A stretch of DNA of 64,000 nt from Campylobacter sp. RM16189 (GTDB taxonomy: Bacteria; Campylobacterota; Campylobacteria; Campylobacterales; Campylobacteraceae). The position numbers were made by a program, and so were the translations under genes. Under the pieces are notes generated by a model. That model saw only the letters and a program-made list of their open reading frames with translations. It was not told where the DNA came from and did no database searches. Positions 17,505 through 28,206 of this stretch are shown here, one piece after another. The stretch lies in the NCBI RefSeq assembly GCF_012978815.1, contig NZ_LIWR01000005.1, forward strand, positions 124,001-188,000, in the 5' to 3' direction. Within the stretch, counting starts at the first letter, position 1. Each line of letters starts with the position of its first letter.

Positions 17505-20081
17505 CTATCTTAAAACTTCTATGGATATATCTTCACCGTTTGAGCTTATCACGATCTCATCGCCACTTTCAAGCTCGTCTTTTAGTATCATATCGGCTAA
17601 GCGGTCTTCTACCAGCTCATAAAGTGCGCGCCTAAGCGGTCTAGCGCCATATACTATGTCAAATCCGGCTTTGGCTATAAATTTCTTAGCCTCTTCAGTC
17701 ATGCTAGCCTTAATGCCGCGATTTAGAAGCGTCTTTTCAAGCTCTTTAAACATAATTGCTACGATTTGAACAAGCCCTTCTTCGCTTAGCGGATTAAAGA
17801 TGATAGTATCATCAAGCCTGTTTAAAAACTCTGGCTTAAAGTAGCTTTTCAGCTCGTTTTTAACAGCCTCTTCTCTCTGCTCACCCTTTAAATCCATGAT
17901 AAAATTTGAAGCGATGTTTGAGGTTAGGATAATGATCGTATTTTTAAAATCAACAGTCACACCTTTATTATCAGTAGCTCGCCCGTCATCCATAATGCCA
18001 AGCAGGATATTAAATACATCTTTATGCGCCTTTTCTATCTCGTCAAATAGTATCACGCTATAAGGGCGCCTTCTAACGGCCTCGGTTAGCTGTCCTCCCT
18101 CATCATATCCTACATATCCCGGAGGCGCCCCAAGAAGCCTTGAGACGCTGTGCTTTTCCATATATTCGCTCATGTCAAAGCGTATAAGCGACCTTTCGTC
18201 ATCAAACAAAAATTTAGCCAAAGCCTTAGCCGACTGGGTCTTACCCACACCTGTTGGACCAAGGAAAAGAAACGAACCTATCGGGCGAGAACCTTCATTA
18301 AGTCCCGCTTTATTTCGTTTGATAGCTCTTGCTAGAGCGTGAAGCGCAGGATCTTGTCCTACCACGCTATCTCTTAAGTGATCCTCTATCATCAGATATT
18401 TTTGCTTCTCGCTCGTTAGCATCTTTGAAACCGAAATTCCCGTCCACTTGCTTAAAATTCCCGCAACAAGCTCTTCATCAACTTGATTTTTAAGCAACAC
18501 GCCCGCCTTTTTCATCTCTTCCCACTTTACCTCAAGCTCTTTTTGGCGATTTGAAGCATCTAAAATTTTGCCGTATTCTATCTCGGCAGCCTTTTGAAGA
18601 TCGCCGTTTCTACGAGCTATCTCAGCCTCGTTTTTAAGAGTTTCTATCTCTTTTTTTGCATTTGAAATTCCGTTAAATACGCTCTTTTCATTTTCAAATT
18701 TCACTTCAAGAGCTTGCTTTTTCTCGTTTAAATCGGCAATTTCTTTCTCTATCTCTTTAAGACGCTCTTCGTTTTTAGCCTCATCTTCCATCTTAAGCGC
18801 CTCTTTTTCAACCTGCAAGGTAACTATCTCGCGCTTAATCTTAGCCAGCTCATAAGGCTCGCTTTCTATCTGCATCTTAAGCTCGGCAGCCGCTTCATCG
18901 ATTAAATCTATCGCCTTATCAGGCAAAAAGCGGTTTGAGATATAGCGGTCGCTTAGCTTTGCAGCCGCTACCAAAGCGCTGTCAGTTATGCTTACACTAT
19001 GATGAACCTCTAAACGCTCCTTTATACCGCGCAAAATTTGCAAGGCCTCATTTACACTTGGCTCTTTTACATCAATCGGCTGAAATCTACGCTGGAGTGC
19101 GGCATCCTTTTCAAAATACTTTCTATACTCTTTTAGCGTCGTTGCACCCACGGCATGCAGCTCTCCGCGCGCTAGTGCAGGCTTTAGTATGTTTGCTGCG
19201 TCCATACTTCCCTCGCTCGCTCCCGCACCTACGATAGTATGAATTTCATCGATAAAAAGTATGATATTTCCCGCGCTTTTTACCTCGTTTATGACGGCTT
19301 TTAGCCTATCTTCAAATTCACCCCTATACTTTGCGCCAGCGATAAGAGCGCTCATATCAAGCGCGATGACTCGCTTGTTCATAAGACTTACGGGAACGTC
19401 TTTTGAAACTATCTTTTGAGCTAGCCCCTCGACTATCGCCGTTTTTCCGACACCCGGTTCGCCAAGTAAGATAGGATTGTTTTTGCTCTTTCTTATTAGA
19501 ATTTGCATCATCCTAGTTATCTCTTCATCTCGTCCGATAACCGGATCAAGCTCGGCGTTTATAGCCTTTTTGGTTAGATCGATACCGAATTTTTCCAAAC
19601 TATCAAGAGTTTCGTCGCTTGTTTGAGTGTCTATCTTGCGCCCTGCCCTAATGGCTTCTAAACTCTTTTTGATCTCAAGCACATCGGTAAATTTAGCCAA
19701 AATTTCTCTTATCTCTTTAAGCTCTAAAGCCGAAATTATCCAAGTATCAACCGCTATAAAGCTATCGCCCATACTTACCATAAGAGCCTTTGCGCTCTCA
19801 AGCGAATTTAAAAGCTCGCGAGAAATTTGGATATTTTCTTTGCTTACATTCGAGCTTGTCGCAAGGCTTGAAATTTTGCTTTTGACCTCTAAATCAACAG
19901 CATTTTTTGAGATTGACATCTGATTAAAGACTTGATTTAGTATGGAAGCCGAGTCCGTAACCAACCCCCAAAAAACGTGCAAAGGCAAGACTTGCGGATT
20001 TTTAGCGTGCAAAGCTAAACTTATACCGTTTTCAAGAGCTTCTTGCATCTGTGCAGTTAAACTTTCACCTATGTTTGCCAT
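17505..20081 (-). CDS. clpB: ATP-dependent disaggregase ClpB
   Basis: ClpB is the Hsp100 chaperone that resolubilises aggregates together with DnaK. At 858 residues it has full family length. An N-terminal Clp_N repeat domain leads to NBD1 with [13 protein letters not shown] and [20 protein letters not shown]. The middle coiled-coil domain is highly charged. NBD2 carries [15 protein letters not shown] and FDEIEKAH. It is transcribed alone from a near-consensus promoter that carries a HAIR-like operator. The next gene, ctpA, is divergent, as I recall for C. jejuni. Confidence 0.97.
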   Translation of the reverse strand: MANIGESLTAQMQEALENGISLALHAKNPQVLPLHVFWGLVTDSASILNQVFNQMSISKNAVDLEVKSKISSLATSSNVSKENIQISRELLNSLESAKALMVSMGDSFIAVDTWIISALELKEIREILAKFTDVLEIKKSLEAIRAGRKIDTQTSDETLDSLEKFGIDLTKKAINAELDPVIGRDEEITRMMQILIRKSKNNPILLGEPGVGKTAIVEGLAQKIVSKDVPVSLMNKRVIALDMSALIAGAKYRGEFEDRLKAVINEVKSAGNIILFIDEIHTIVGAGASEGSMDAANILKPALARGELHAVGATTLKEYRKYFEKDAALQRRFQPIDVKEPSVNEALQILRGIKERLEVHHSVSITDSALVAAAKLSDRYISNRFLPDKAIDLIDEAAAELKMQIESEPYELAKIKREIVTLQVEKEALKMEDEAKNEERLKEIEKEIADLNEKKQALEVKFENEKSVFNGISNAKKEIETLKNEAEIARRNGDLQKAAEIEYGKILDASNRQKELEVKWEEMKKAGVLLKNQVDEELVAGILSKWTGISVSKMLTSEKQKYLMIEDHLRDSVVGQDPALHALARAIKRNKAGLNEGSRPIGSFLFLGPTGVGKTQSAKALAKFLFDDERSLIRFDMSEYMEKHSVSRLLGAPPGYVGYDEGGQLTEAVRRRPYSVILFDEIEKAHKDVFNILLGIMDDGRATDNKGVTVDFKNTIIILTSNIASNFIMDLKGEQREEAVKNELKSYFKPEFLNRLDDTIIFNPLSEEGLVQIVAIMFKELEKTLLNRGIKASMTEEAKKFIAKAGFDIVYGARPLRRALYELVEDRLADMILKDELESGDEIVISSNGEDISIEVLR

Positions 20082-20113
20082 TTTATCTCCTTATTTAGTT
20101 TTATATTATTTAT

Positions 20114-20143
20114 ATTATATAACTTTAGTGAAGTATTGTCAAG
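20114..20143 (-). promoter_or_regulatory. clpB promoter with overlapping HAIR-like (HspR) operator
   Basis: On the minus strand, TTGACA (20142-20137) and TATAAT (20119-20114) are separated by exactly 17 bases. Overlapping the -35, CTTGACA-N7-ACTAAAG (20143-20123) matches the HspR inverted repeat CTTGAGT-N7-ACTCAAG at 11 of 14 positions with correct spacing. HspR control of clpB is known in Campylobacter and Helicobacter; the site here is inferred from sequence only. Confidence 0.65.
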
Positions 20144-20293
20144 TTTCATTAGTATATGCATTGCATATAAATATATAAATTTGGTTATAATTTGTAAAAA
20201 ATTTAACGCAAAATTTATACAAATCAATCTTTTAATTTCTAAAATTTAAATCCATAATAGCTTAAATTTAGCGACTTTTTATACAATTTTTTC

Positions 20294-20299
20294 TATAAT
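20294..20299 (+). promoter_or_regulatory. -10 box for the ctpA-purC operon
   Basis: TTCTATAATTAAG contains a perfect TATAAT 30 bases upstream of the TTG start of ctpA. An AGGAG ribosome-binding site follows at 20318-20322. Confidence 0.55.
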
Positions 20300-20328
20300 T
20301 AAGCCCATTTAATATATAGGAGAATTCT

Positions 20329-21648
20329 TTGAGTAGGAAGGGGATTTTTTTCACTTCAGGACTGATTTCTGTAGCACTTACCGCCACATTAATCACAGCA
20401 AACCTGAATGCAAAAAACAATGAAGATGATGCGAGCGCAAGAGTGGAAGCTCTATCTAAGCTTACAAAGACAATATCAACGGTTGAAAAATACTATGTAG
20501 ATGATATGAAATTTAAAGAGATCGTAGATAAGGCGATCGAAGGGCTTTTAAACAACCTTGATGCGCATTCTGGATTTTTAAACGAAAAAGCCTTTAAGGA
20601 TATGCAAGTTCAGACAAACGGTGAATTTGGAGGACTTGGTATCACGGTAGGCATTAAAGATGGTGCACTTACCGTTATATCACCTATCGAAGGCACACCT
20701 GCGGATAAGGCTGGAGTAAAGAGTGGTGATATCATCCTGAGAATAGACGGCAATGCAACCCTTGGAACGACTATAGAAGAGGCTGTAAACAAGATGCGCG
20801 GCAAGCCTAAAACGCCTATAACCATAACAATAGTAAGAAAAGGCGAGCCAAAGCCGTTTGACATCAAACTGATTCGCGATATAATATCTGTAGAATCAGT
20901 CTATGCAAAGATGATAGAAAATGAAAATATACTCTATCTTAGAGTAACAAATTTCGATAAACATGTTACTCAAAAAGCTGAAGATTTTATTAAAAAATAT
21001 CCAAAAGCGGAAGGTATTGTTCTAGATCTTCGTAATAACCCTGGCGGACTTTTAAACCAAGCGGTCGGACTTACAAATTTATTCGTAGATAGCGGAATAA
21101 TCGTCTCTCAAAAAGGAAGAAATTCAAGTGAAAATTCAGAATACAAGGCATCAAGAAGCAACAAAATAACAAATCTTCCTTTGGTTGTTTTGGTAAACGG
21201 CGGAAGTGCAAGCGCTAGCGAGATTGTAAGCGGTTCTCTACAAGATCATAAAAGAGCTGTTGTTGTAGGAGAAAACACATTTGGCAAAGGAAGCGTGCAG
21301 ATAATATTACCGGTAGACGGAAAAGAGGCGCTAAGGCTTACTATAGCTAGATATTACCTGCCAAGTGGGCGAACAATACAAGCGGTAGGCGTAACTCCTG
21401 ATATAAAAGTATTTCCTGGCAAGGTTCCTCAAGAGGAATCGAGTATGTTTGCGATAAAAGAGAGTGAATTAAAAAAACATCTTGAAAATGAGCTAACAAA
21501 AATCGCAGACCATAAGCAAGATACAAATTTAACAGCTAAAAAAGATGAAGCAAAAGAAGATAAGACTATACTGGCTCAAGCAAAAGTCAATGAGGACATG
21601 CAGCTAAAATCTGCTATAGATGCTATAAAAGTGTTAAAAATCAAATAA
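20329..21648 (+). CDS. ctpA: Carboxy-terminal processing protease, S41 family
   Basis: This periplasmic serine protease cleaves substrates near their C-termini. The 439-residue protein starts with TTG behind a good AGGAG. An N-terminal membrane/signal segment (about residues 6-25) is followed by a PDZ domain (GLGITVGIKDGALTVISPIE). The peptidase domain has catalytic Ser in NGGSASASEIVSGSLQDHK and the Lys in GENTFGKGSVQ. A charged, Lys/Glu-rich tail closes the protein. It is the first gene before purC, 15 bases apart. Confidence 0.93.
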   Translation: MSRKGIFFTSGLISVALTATLITANLNAKNNEDDASARVEALSKLTKTISTVEKYYVDDMKFKEIVDKAIEGLLNNLDAHSGFLNEKAFKDMQVQTNGEFGGLGITVGIKDGALTVISPIEGTPADKAGVKSGDIILRIDGNATLGTTIEEAVNKMRGKPKTPITITIVRKGEPKPFDIKLIRDIISVESVYAKMIENENILYLRVTNFDKHVTQKAEDFIKKYPKAEGIVLDLRNNPGGLLNQAVGLTNLFVDSGIIVSQKGRNSSENSEYKASRSNKITNLPLVVLVNGGSASASEIVSGSLQDHKRAVVVGENTFGKGSVQIILPVDGKEALRLTIARYYLPSGRTIQAVGVTPDIKVFPGKVPQEESSMFAIKESELKKHLENELTKIADHKQDTNLTAKKDEAKEDKTILAQAKVNEDMQLKSAIDAIKVLKIK

Positions 21649-21663
21649 ATTAAGGAGAACAGG

Positions 21664-22374
21664 ATGGAGAAAAAAGAGCTAATCTACGAAGGAAAAGGGA
21701 AAAAGATGTACGCGACTGATGACGCGGATCTTTTGATAGCTGAGTTTAAAGACGACTTAACAGCTTTTGATGCTCAAAAAAGAGGAAACGAGGCTGGAAA
21801 AGGCGCTCTAAATAATAAAATTTCAACGCAACTTTTCAATCTTTTAAAAGAAAAGGGTATAGAAACTCACTTAGTGAAAACGCTTAACGATACCGAACAA
21901 CTGATTAAAAAATGCAAAATCATCCCTCTTGAAGTAGTAGTAAGAAATATAGCTACAGGTTCACTTACTAAGCGCTTGGCTATACCTGACGGAACAGTTC
22001 TGCCTTTTGCTTTGGTTGAGCTATATTACAAAGATGATGCACTGCATGATCCTTTGGTAAACGACGAACACTGCCTGGCTATGGGGCTTGTAAAGAGCGA
22101 AAACGACCTTGATAGACTAAAGCATTTAGGTAGAGAGATAAACTCTGTATTGTTTAAATTTTTCGCGGATAGAAAGTTAAAACTTGTTGATTTTAAAGTC
22201 GAATTCGGCGTAGATAAAGATGGAAATATTATACTAGCAGACGAAATTAGTCCTGATAGTTGCAGATTTTGGGATGCCGATACAAATGAAAAGCTTGACA
22301 AAGATAGATTTAGACAAGATATTGGAAATGTAAAAGTAGCCTACGAAGAGGTTTTAAGAAGAATTTTATCATAA
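21664..22374 (+). CDS. purC: SAICAR synthetase
   Basis: PurC joins aspartate to CAIR in purine synthesis. It is 236 residues with [10 protein letters not shown] at the N-terminus, [15 protein letters not shown] and the C-terminal [20 protein letters not shown] precedes the ATG. It lies in the run ctpA-purC-purS-purQ. Confidence 0.97.
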   Translation: MEKKELIYEGKGKKMYATDDADLLIAEFKDDLTAFDAQKRGNEAGKGALNNKISTQLFNLLKEKGIETHLVKTLNDTEQLIKKCKIIPLEVVVRNIATGSLTKRLAIPDGTVLPFALVELYYKDDALHDPLVNDEHCLAMGLVKSENDLDRLKHLGREINSVLFKFFADRKLKLVDFKVEFGVDKDGNIILADEISPDSCRFWDADTNEKLDKDRFRQDIGNVKVAYEEVLRRILS

Positions 22375-22383
22375 AGGTTATAG

Positions 22384-22620
22384 ATGAAAGCTATAGTAAA
22401 CGTATCACTTAAAAACGGAGTTTTAGATCCTCAAGGAAAGGCTGTAGAGCACGCACTTGGCTCGCTCGGATTTAACGGCATATCAAACGTAAGAGTTGGA
22501 AAACAAATCGTCCTTGATATAAACGCCAAAGATAAAGATGAGGCCAAAAAAGCTCTTACAAATATGTGTGAAGAGCTTTTGGCAAACACAGTTATAGAAG
22601 ATTACGAGATCATAGTATGA
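22384..22620 (+). CDS. purS: Phosphoribosylformylglycinamidine synthase subunit PurS
   Basis: This 78-residue subunit bridges PurQ and small PurL in the split FGAM synthase. Recognisable segments are KAIVNVSLKNGVLDPQGKAV and VGKQIVLDI. It overlaps purQ by 4 bases. Small purL is not in the window. Confidence 0.95.
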   Translation: MKAIVNVSLKNGVLDPQGKAVEHALGSLGFNGISNVRVGKQIVLDINAKDKDEAKKALTNMCEELLANTVIEDYEIIV

Positions 22621-23282
22621 AAGTCGCCATAGTCTTATTTCCCGGAACAAACTGTGAAACGGATACAAAGTACGCATTTGAGCTTTTAGGGTGCCAAACA
22701 GAGATCATATGGCATAAGCAAGATAGCATAAATGCTGACTTGATAGTTCTTCCTGGCGGATTTAGCTATGGAGATTATCTAAGAACAGCTGCAATTGCTA
22801 AATTTTCTCCAGCCATGAAAGCTGTCGTAGAGCACGCTAAAAAAGGTGGATATATCCTAGGAATCTGCAATGGTTTTCAAATGCTAACAGAGCTAAAATT
22901 GCTTGATGGGGCTATGAGAAGAAATGAAAATTTGAGTTTCATATCAAAATATCATCACCTTAAAGTAGTTTCAAACAAAAATTTATTCCTCTCAAATCTG
23001 CAAGAGGGTGAAGTAGTTACTATGCCAATAGCTCACGGTGAGGGAAATTTCTATACTGACGAAAAAACACTTAAGAGTCTTTATGATAATGAGCAGGTTA
23101 TCTTAAAGTATTGCGATAAAGACGGTAATGGGCTAAATCCGAACGGTTCAATAGATAGTATCGCTGGAATTTGCGATAAAAATAAAAAGATTTTCGGACT
23201 CATGCCACATCCTGAACGAGCATGCGAGAAGATATTAAGTGGAGATGATGGACTTAGGATGCTTAAAGGGCTAGTTTGCTAA
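22617..23282 (+). CDS. purQ: Phosphoribosylformylglycinamidine synthase glutaminase subunit PurQ
   Basis: This class I glutamine amidotransferase supplies ammonia to PurL. It has 221 residues, the oxyanion region LPGGFSYGDYLR, the nucleophile Cys in LGICNGFQML near residue 86, and the His-Glu pair in LMPHPERACE. The last 7 bases overlap the next gene. Confidence 0.96.
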   Translation: MKVAIVLFPGTNCETDTKYAFELLGCQTEIIWHKQDSINADLIVLPGGFSYGDYLRTAAIAKFSPAMKAVVEHAKKGGYILGICNGFQMLTELKLLDGAMRRNENLSFISKYHHLKVVSNKNLFLSNLQEGEVVTMPIAHGEGNFYTDEKTLKSLYDNEQVILKYCDKDGNGLNPNGSIDSIAGICDKNKKIFGLMPHPERACEKILSGDDGLRMLKGLVC

Positions 23283-24469
23283 AACGTATTGCCATATTTT
23301 TGATAGCCGTTTTTGCTATCGCTCAAGAGCCTAGTATCTTTGATATGATGGGAGGCGAAAGAAGCGAAAAGGTTATCAAAAAGACTCCGCTACAAACCAT
23401 AGCGCCTACAAACGAGCCTGAAATCAATATATCTGAAACTCAAATTTATCAGACGGTAGAGCCAAGCCAGCTTATAATCACAACCTCGCATATGCCAAAA
23501 GAGGTCTATGCGGGCGAGATTTTTAAATTCGGAATTACTGCAAATATTCAATCAAATATAGTCGTAGATATCCAAACAACGGTACTAGAAAATGAAAATC
23601 TAAAATGGTTGAATAAAAATTTGCAATGGGAAAATATCGGCAACGGAATTTACAAAAGTGAGATATTTTTAGAGGCTAACTCAACAGAGCCAAAGAATAC
23701 AAATATAACCATAAATTTAAAAAGAAATGGTGAATTTTTCCAAACTGCAAATACAACTATCAATCTACCAAGCTTAAAACAGATAAAAAGCGATCAAAAT
23801 TTTAGCCATGTAGTAGCAAACTCTCTAGAAATTAAAAAACATAAAACAAACAAATTTGATGACAAAAATTTAATTATGATAGTTGAGCTAGTCGGCAAAA
23901 ATACAAACATAACCGATTTTTGGCTAAATGATCCTGCTATATTTAAACAGGGAGTTGACTCAGTAAGCGGGAATTTCAATTCGCATAGCGGTTTTTATTT
24001 TGCGATTTTTACTCCCGAAAAAACTTCTCTGGATTTTAGCTATTTCAATCTAAAAAACAAAAAGCTAGAAAGCTTTTTTCTTCCTGTCATAGTCGAAGAT
24101 GACGAAATAAGCACTCAAATCGGACTAAATCCAAAACAAAGCAAATTTGAAATTTACAAAGATACAGCCGGATATATTCTACTGGCAACTTCCTTTATTT
24201 TGTTTTTAATCAAAAGAAATAGTATATTTTTAGTATTGACACTGATTTTTGGAGCTTATGGAATATATAGCTATAACCCTTTGGGGAATGCGGTGCTTAA
24301 AAAAAATGTAAGTATAAAAATTCTCCCTACTCAAAATTCAAGCATATTCTTTACGACTGAAAATGAAGAAAAAGTAGAAATTTTAGGAGAAAGAAAAGAA
24401 TTTAAAAAAGTCTTGCTAAATGATGGCAAGGTTGGCTGGGTGTTAAAAGATGATATTATCAAGAATTAA
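23276..24469 (+). CDS. Conserved envelope protein with C-terminal SH3-like domain
   Basis: Function unknown. The 397-residue product starts with TTG overlapping the end of purQ, and a signal peptide is visible (LKRIAIFLIAVFAIAQ). A long beta-rich, probably periplasmic region follows (about residues 50-290). A hydrophobic pair of helices comes around residues 299-335, then a bacterial-SH3-like segment to the end (KKNVSIKILP ... GKVGWVLKDDI). It overlaps plsC by 20 bases. As I recall, C. jejuni carries a homologue at the same place between purQ and plsC. A BatD-like role is possible but unproven. Confidence 0.75.
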   Translation: MLKRIAIFLIAVFAIAQEPSIFDMMGGERSEKVIKKTPLQTIAPTNEPEINISETQIYQTVEPSQLIITTSHMPKEVYAGEIFKFGITANIQSNIVVDIQTTVLENENLKWLNKNLQWENIGNGIYKSEIFLEANSTEPKNTNITINLKRNGEFFQTANTTINLPSLKQIKSDQNFSHVVANSLEIKKHKTNKFDDKNLIMIVELVGKNTNITDFWLNDPAIFKQGVDSVSGNFNSHSGFYFAIFTPEKTSLDFSYFNLKNKKLESFFLPVIVEDDEISTQIGLNPKQSKFEIYKDTAGYILLATSFILFLIKRNSIFLVLTLIFGAYGIYSYNPLGNAVLKKNVSIKILPTQNSSIFFTTENEEKVEILGERKEFKKVLLNDGKVGWVLKDDIIKN

Positions 24470-25136
24470 AGCCGCCTATTTCGCGGTTGAATTTACAATC
24501 AGTATTTTTTTAGTTGTGTTTTTTATGTGGCTTTTTAAAAATAACATTCGCACTATAAGGCGTATTTGGGCAAGAACACAGAGGTTTTTTGGATTTTACT
24601 CTATAAAAATCGAAGGAGAATTTAGCCAAGACGCCAATATGATTATTATGAATCATCAAAGCATGCTAGATATAGTGGTTCTAGAAGAAGTGCATCCTAA
24701 AAATCTTTGTTGGATAGCCAAAAAAGAGATAGGAGAGATACCTGTAATAGGCAAAATTTTAAGCTTGCCAAAAATGATCGCCGTAGATAGAGAGAGTAGA
24801 CACTCTTTGGTAAAATTGGTAAAAGAGGCGCAAGATCGGATAAATAACGGGCGCGTTTTAGCTATTTTTCCTGAAGGAACTAGATCTCAGACAGATACGC
24901 TTTTGCCCTTTAAAGGTGGAGCAAAAATAATAGTAGATAGGCTAAATTTAAAGGTACAGCCTATAGTTATAGTCGGAAGCGATATAATGGATGTTAAAAA
25001 TTTCAGCTTCAAAAACGGCGAGATTAAAATAATCTGTCTTGACGTCGTTGATACTAGCGATAAAAATTGGCTAGAGATCACACGCGAAAAAATGCAAAAA
25101 GTCCTTGATAAAGAGCGAAATACTAGTAAAAACTAA
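24450..25136 (+). CDS. plsC: 1-acyl-sn-glycerol-3-phosphate acyltransferase
   Basis: PlsC makes phosphatidic acid at the inner membrane. The 228-residue protein has an N-terminal transmembrane helix (about 10-30), the catalytic NHQSMLD (NHx4D) motif near residue 68 and FPEGTRS near 140. The start overlaps the preceding gene by 20 bases. Confidence 0.94.
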   Translation: MILSRIKAAYFAVEFTISIFLVVFFMWLFKNNIRTIRRIWARTQRFFGFYSIKIEGEFSQDANMIIMNHQSMLDIVVLEEVHPKNLCWIAKKEIGEIPVIGKILSLPKMIAVDRESRHSLVKLVKEAQDRINNGRVLAIFPEGTRSQTDTLLPFKGGAKIIVDRLNLKVQPIVIVGSDIMDVKNFSFKNGEIKIICLDVVDTSDKNWLEITREKMQKVLDKERNTSKN

Positions 25137-25169
25137 TATACATTATATCTTATTTAAACCGCTTACATC

Positions 25170-26045
25170 ATGATAAGATTTTTTATTATTTTATTTTTAT
25201 CATTTAAAGCCTTGACTGCAAATGAAATAAATTTTGATATTTTCTATGAACACAACACCACAAATGAAGAGGTTGATAAGGAGCTAGATAAGCTACTTCT
25301 TGCCTTAGATAAAAATCCGAAATTAATAAATAAAGAATTTAAAGATAATGAACGAATTTTTTCATTTTTTATAATAAACACCAAAGTAGCAAATACTGGC
25401 AAATTTGACTTTGAACGTATAGAAAAAGTTCTTAAATTTAGGCCTGATTTAAATTACGATATGTATCAAATAAAAAACACTTCTCCGCTTCATATGGCTA
25501 TGGCTTTAGGTTTTAACAATGAGACAAAAAACAGAATAAGCGAATATGAAATTTTAAACCTCATTAAAATTTTAGTCAAAAACGGAGCCGATGTAAAGGC
25601 TAAGGAACTTTTAGTCACAGCTTATAATATTAATCGATTTAAAATTTTTAAATACTTTCTTGATAGCGGCACAAAAGATGCTACCAAAATTATGTTTTCT
25701 ATAGCCGCCGACATGGGAATATTTATGGGAAATAACGGACTTTCCATAAATAAAAATAAGCTTGAAAATAGCAAAGAAAGAGAGTTTATAACAACAGATA
25801 AATTTAAAAATTTTTATGAAAGCAAGATAAGGTTTCTAAAAGAAGCTCTTAAATTTGTAAAATTAAACGAATTTGATCTAAAAGATATTGAGATTTTTAT
25901 AATAGTAAATTCTATTTTGGACAATGACAAGGCTATTCAAATTCTACTTGACAATGAGCTTTGTAAGCTTGCAAATATTTGTGATTTTTTAAAAGAGACC
26001 GCAAGGCATTATAATAGCAAAAAAATATTAAAGCTACTAAAATAA
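25170..26045 (+). CDS. Secreted ankyrin-repeat-like protein, unknown function
   Basis: I do not recognise an assigned function. A signal peptide starts the 291-residue product (MIRFFIILFLSFKALTANE). Helical repeats resembling degenerate ankyrin units follow, clearest at TSPLHMAMALGF near residue 108 and LVKNGADVKAKELLVTAY. The gene is strikingly AT-rich and Lys/Asn-rich compared with its neighbours. It sits between plsC and htpG, where I recall crcB in C. jejuni, so it looks like a local insertion. Confidence 0.65.
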   Translation: MIRFFIILFLSFKALTANEINFDIFYEHNTTNEEVDKELDKLLLALDKNPKLINKEFKDNERIFSFFIINTKVANTGKFDFERIEKVLKFRPDLNYDMYQIKNTSPLHMAMALGFNNETKNRISEYEILNLIKILVKNGADVKAKELLVTAYNINRFKIFKYFLDSGTKDATKIMFSIAADMGIFMGNNGLSINKNKLENSKEREFITTDKFKNFYESKIRFLKEALKFVKLNEFDLKDIEIFIIVNSILDNDKAIQILLDNELCKLANICDFLKETARHYNSKKILKLLK

Positions 26046-26063
26046 TATAAAACAACTTTAACA

Positions 26064-26082
26064 TTGATATTATTCATATCAA
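26064..26082. repeat. Inverted repeat TTGATAT-N5-ATATCAA downstream of the ankyrin-like gene
   Basis: A perfect 7-base inverted repeat with a 5-base loop lies 18 bases past the stop codon and about 50 bases upstream of the htpG -10. It could be a weak terminator or an operator; the stem is AT-only except for one G-C pair. Confidence 0.35.
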
Positions 26083-26131
26083 GTTTATTGAATTTATATT
26101 ATGATTTATTGAAAAAATTAGCAATTTATAG

Positions 26132-26137
26132 TATAAT
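26132..26137 (+). promoter_or_regulatory. -10 box for htpG
   Basis: A perfect TATAAT occurs in TTTATAGTATAATCTG, 33 bases upstream of the htpG ATG. No HAIR or CIRCE element is seen beside it. Confidence 0.6.
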
Positions 26138-26169
26138 CTGCCAAAAAAATTAAATAAAAAAGGAAAAAT

Positions 26170-28035
26170 ATGGCAAAAAAAGCAGATAAATTTGAATTTC
26201 AAACTGAAGTGAACGAGCTTTTGAATCTCATGATTCACTCGCTATATTCAAATAAAGAGATTTTTCTAAGAGAGCTAATATCAAACGCATCAGACGCTCT
26301 TGATAAATTAAACTATCTTTGTTTAACCAACGATGATTATAAGACTTTAAATTACTTACCTAGAATCGATATCATCCTAGACAAAGATAAAAAAACACTC
26401 ACAATCAGCGATAACGGCATAGGCATGAACAAAGATGATTTGATAAACAATCTAGGCACTATCGCAAGAAGTGGAACGAAGAACTTTGTAAAAGAGCTTA
26501 GCGGTGAAGCTAAAAAAGATAGCGCGCTTATCGGACAGTTTGGAGTTGGATTTTACTCAGCATTTATGGTTGCCAATAAAATAGAAGTTTTAAGCAAAAA
26601 AGCCCTTGAAAGTAAAGCCTTCTTATGGAGCTCCGACGCAACAAGCTATGAGATTAAAGAGAGTCAAAAAGACACTCACGGAACAATCATAACTTTATTT
26701 TTAAAAGATAGTGAATTTAGCGAATTTTACCGCATAGAAGGCATTATAAAAAAATATTCTAACCATATTCCGTATCCTATCTTTGCTGATAAAGAAGATT
26801 ATATCCCGCCAAAAGACGGAGAAAAAGAGGGAAGCTACGAGACAAAAAATATCCAGATAAATAAAGCCTCTGCTCTATGGAAGCTAAATAAATCAAATAT
26901 CAAGGCTAATGAATATAATGATTTTTACAAACAAATCAGCCATGACAGCGCGGATCCTTTGGCATATTTTCATACTAAAGCCGAAGGAAAGATAGAATAC
27001 ACCACCCTATTTTTTATCCCGGCCACAGAGCCGTTTGATCTATTTAGAGTGGATTATCAAAGTGGCGTCAAGCTATATGTAAAAAGCGTATTTATAAGCG
27101 ATGACGCAAAAGAGCTTTTGCCGCCATTTTTAAGATTTGTAAGAGGAATAATAGATGTTGAGGACTTGCCGCTTAACGTAAGCCGTGAAATTTTACAAGA
27201 AAATAAGATAATGGCAAATATAAAAGATCAAAGCATCAAAAAAATATTAACTGAGCTTAATAAAATCAAAGACAAAGATAGAGAAAAATACATAAAATTT
27301 TACAAACTATTTGGAAAAGTCCTTAAAGAGGGACTTTATGGATTCAATAACGATAAAGAGCAAATTTTAGATCTTGCACTATTTAAATCTAGCAAGAGAG
27401 ATGGTCTGGTTAGTCTAAAAGAATACAAAGAACAGATGAAAGAGGATCAAAAAAGCATATATTATATAAGTGGAAACAACGAGTCTATGCTAAGAAATTC
27501 ACCTCTTCTGGAAAGCTTTAAGAAAAATGATATTGAGGTCTTGATAATGGATGAGGAAATTGATACTATAGTAATGCCTATGGTATATGAATTTGACAAA
27601 ACTCCTATCAAGCCTGTAAATCACTCCGATATCGATAGCGAAATAAAAACAAAAGAAGATAAGGTTGATGAGAGCAAGCACACTGAAATTTTAGTAAAAA
27701 TGCGTGAAATTTTAAAAGATGATGTAAAAGACGTCAAGCTTAGCTCCAGACTTAGCGACTCGGCTGCTGTTTTGATATATGATAAAAACGATCCTGACTT
27801 TTCTATGCAAACTATATTAAAGCAGATGGGTCAGACAAATTTGCCAAAAGTTAAACCGATTTTAGAGATAAATCCAAATCATGAAATTTTTGAAAAATTG
27901 AACAAAAACGAGGCTATGATCTATGATATATCTACTCTACTTCTTGATATGGCAAAGATCAATGAGGGAATGAATATAGAAAATCCTTTAGAATTTAGCA
28001 AAACCTTAACTAGAGTAATGCTAAAAGCACTATAA
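26170..28035 (+). CDS. htpG: Chaperone HtpG (Hsp90)
   Basis: This is bacterial Hsp90, 621 residues. The N-terminal GHKL ATPase domain contains [21 protein letters not shown] and [11 protein letters not shown]. The middle domain includes [11 protein letters not shown] with its conserved Arg. The C-terminal dimerisation domain ends in ALVMLKAL-type sequence. AAAAGGAAAA precedes the ATG. Confidence 0.97.
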   Translation: MAKKADKFEFQTEVNELLNLMIHSLYSNKEIFLRELISNASDALDKLNYLCLTNDDYKTLNYLPRIDIILDKDKKTLTISDNGIGMNKDDLINNLGTIARSGTKNFVKELSGEAKKDSALIGQFGVGFYSAFMVANKIEVLSKKALESKAFLWSSDATSYEIKESQKDTHGTIITLFLKDSEFSEFYRIEGIIKKYSNHIPYPIFADKEDYIPPKDGEKEGSYETKNIQINKASALWKLNKSNIKANEYNDFYKQISHDSADPLAYFHTKAEGKIEYTTLFFIPATEPFDLFRVDYQSGVKLYVKSVFISDDAKELLPPFLRFVRGIIDVEDLPLNVSREILQENKIMANIKDQSIKKILTELNKIKDKDREKYIKFYKLFGKVLKEGLYGFNNDKEQILDLALFKSSKRDGLVSLKEYKEQMKEDQKSIYYISGNNESMLRNSPLLESFKKNDIEVLIMDEEIDTIVMPMVYEFDKTPIKPVNHSDIDSEIKTKEDKVDESKHTEILVKMREILKDDVKDVKLSSRLSDSAAVLIYDKNDPDFSMQTILKQMGQTNLPKVKPILEINPNHEIFEKLNKNEAMIYDISTLLLDMAKINEGMNIENPLEFSKTLTRVMLKAL

Positions 28036-28051
28036 AAACTACTATTTTTAA

Positions 28052-28092
28052 TTTTGGTTATCTTAAATTTTGAGTTTTTAAGATAACCAAAA
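28052..28092 (+). terminator. Strong hairpin terminator after htpG
   Basis: TTTTGGTTATCTTAAA (28052-28067) and its exact complement (28077-28092) form a 16-pair perfect stem with a 9-base loop, 17 bases beyond the htpG stop. Confidence 0.75.
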
Positions 28093-28143
28093 ATTTAGTT
28101 ATAAATTTCTATTTATTTAAGCAAAAGATAATACTTCTGGTAA

Positions 28144-28149
28144 TATAAT
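28144..28149 (+). promoter_or_regulatory. -10 box for the chemoreceptor gene
   Basis: A perfect TATAAT lies 58 bases upstream of the chosen ATG. No convincing sigma28 or sigma54 element is seen in the 130 bases before the gene. Confidence 0.45.
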
Positions 28150-28206
28150 AAAGATAGATTAATTTAATGAAAATATTTATTTTTGAAAATAATCAAAGGA
28201 GTGCCA

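Noticed and set aside
18935..20178. Open frames on the + strand opposite clpB and its promoter
   Set aside because: Shadow frames with no recognisable domain; the clpB coding evidence is overwhelming.
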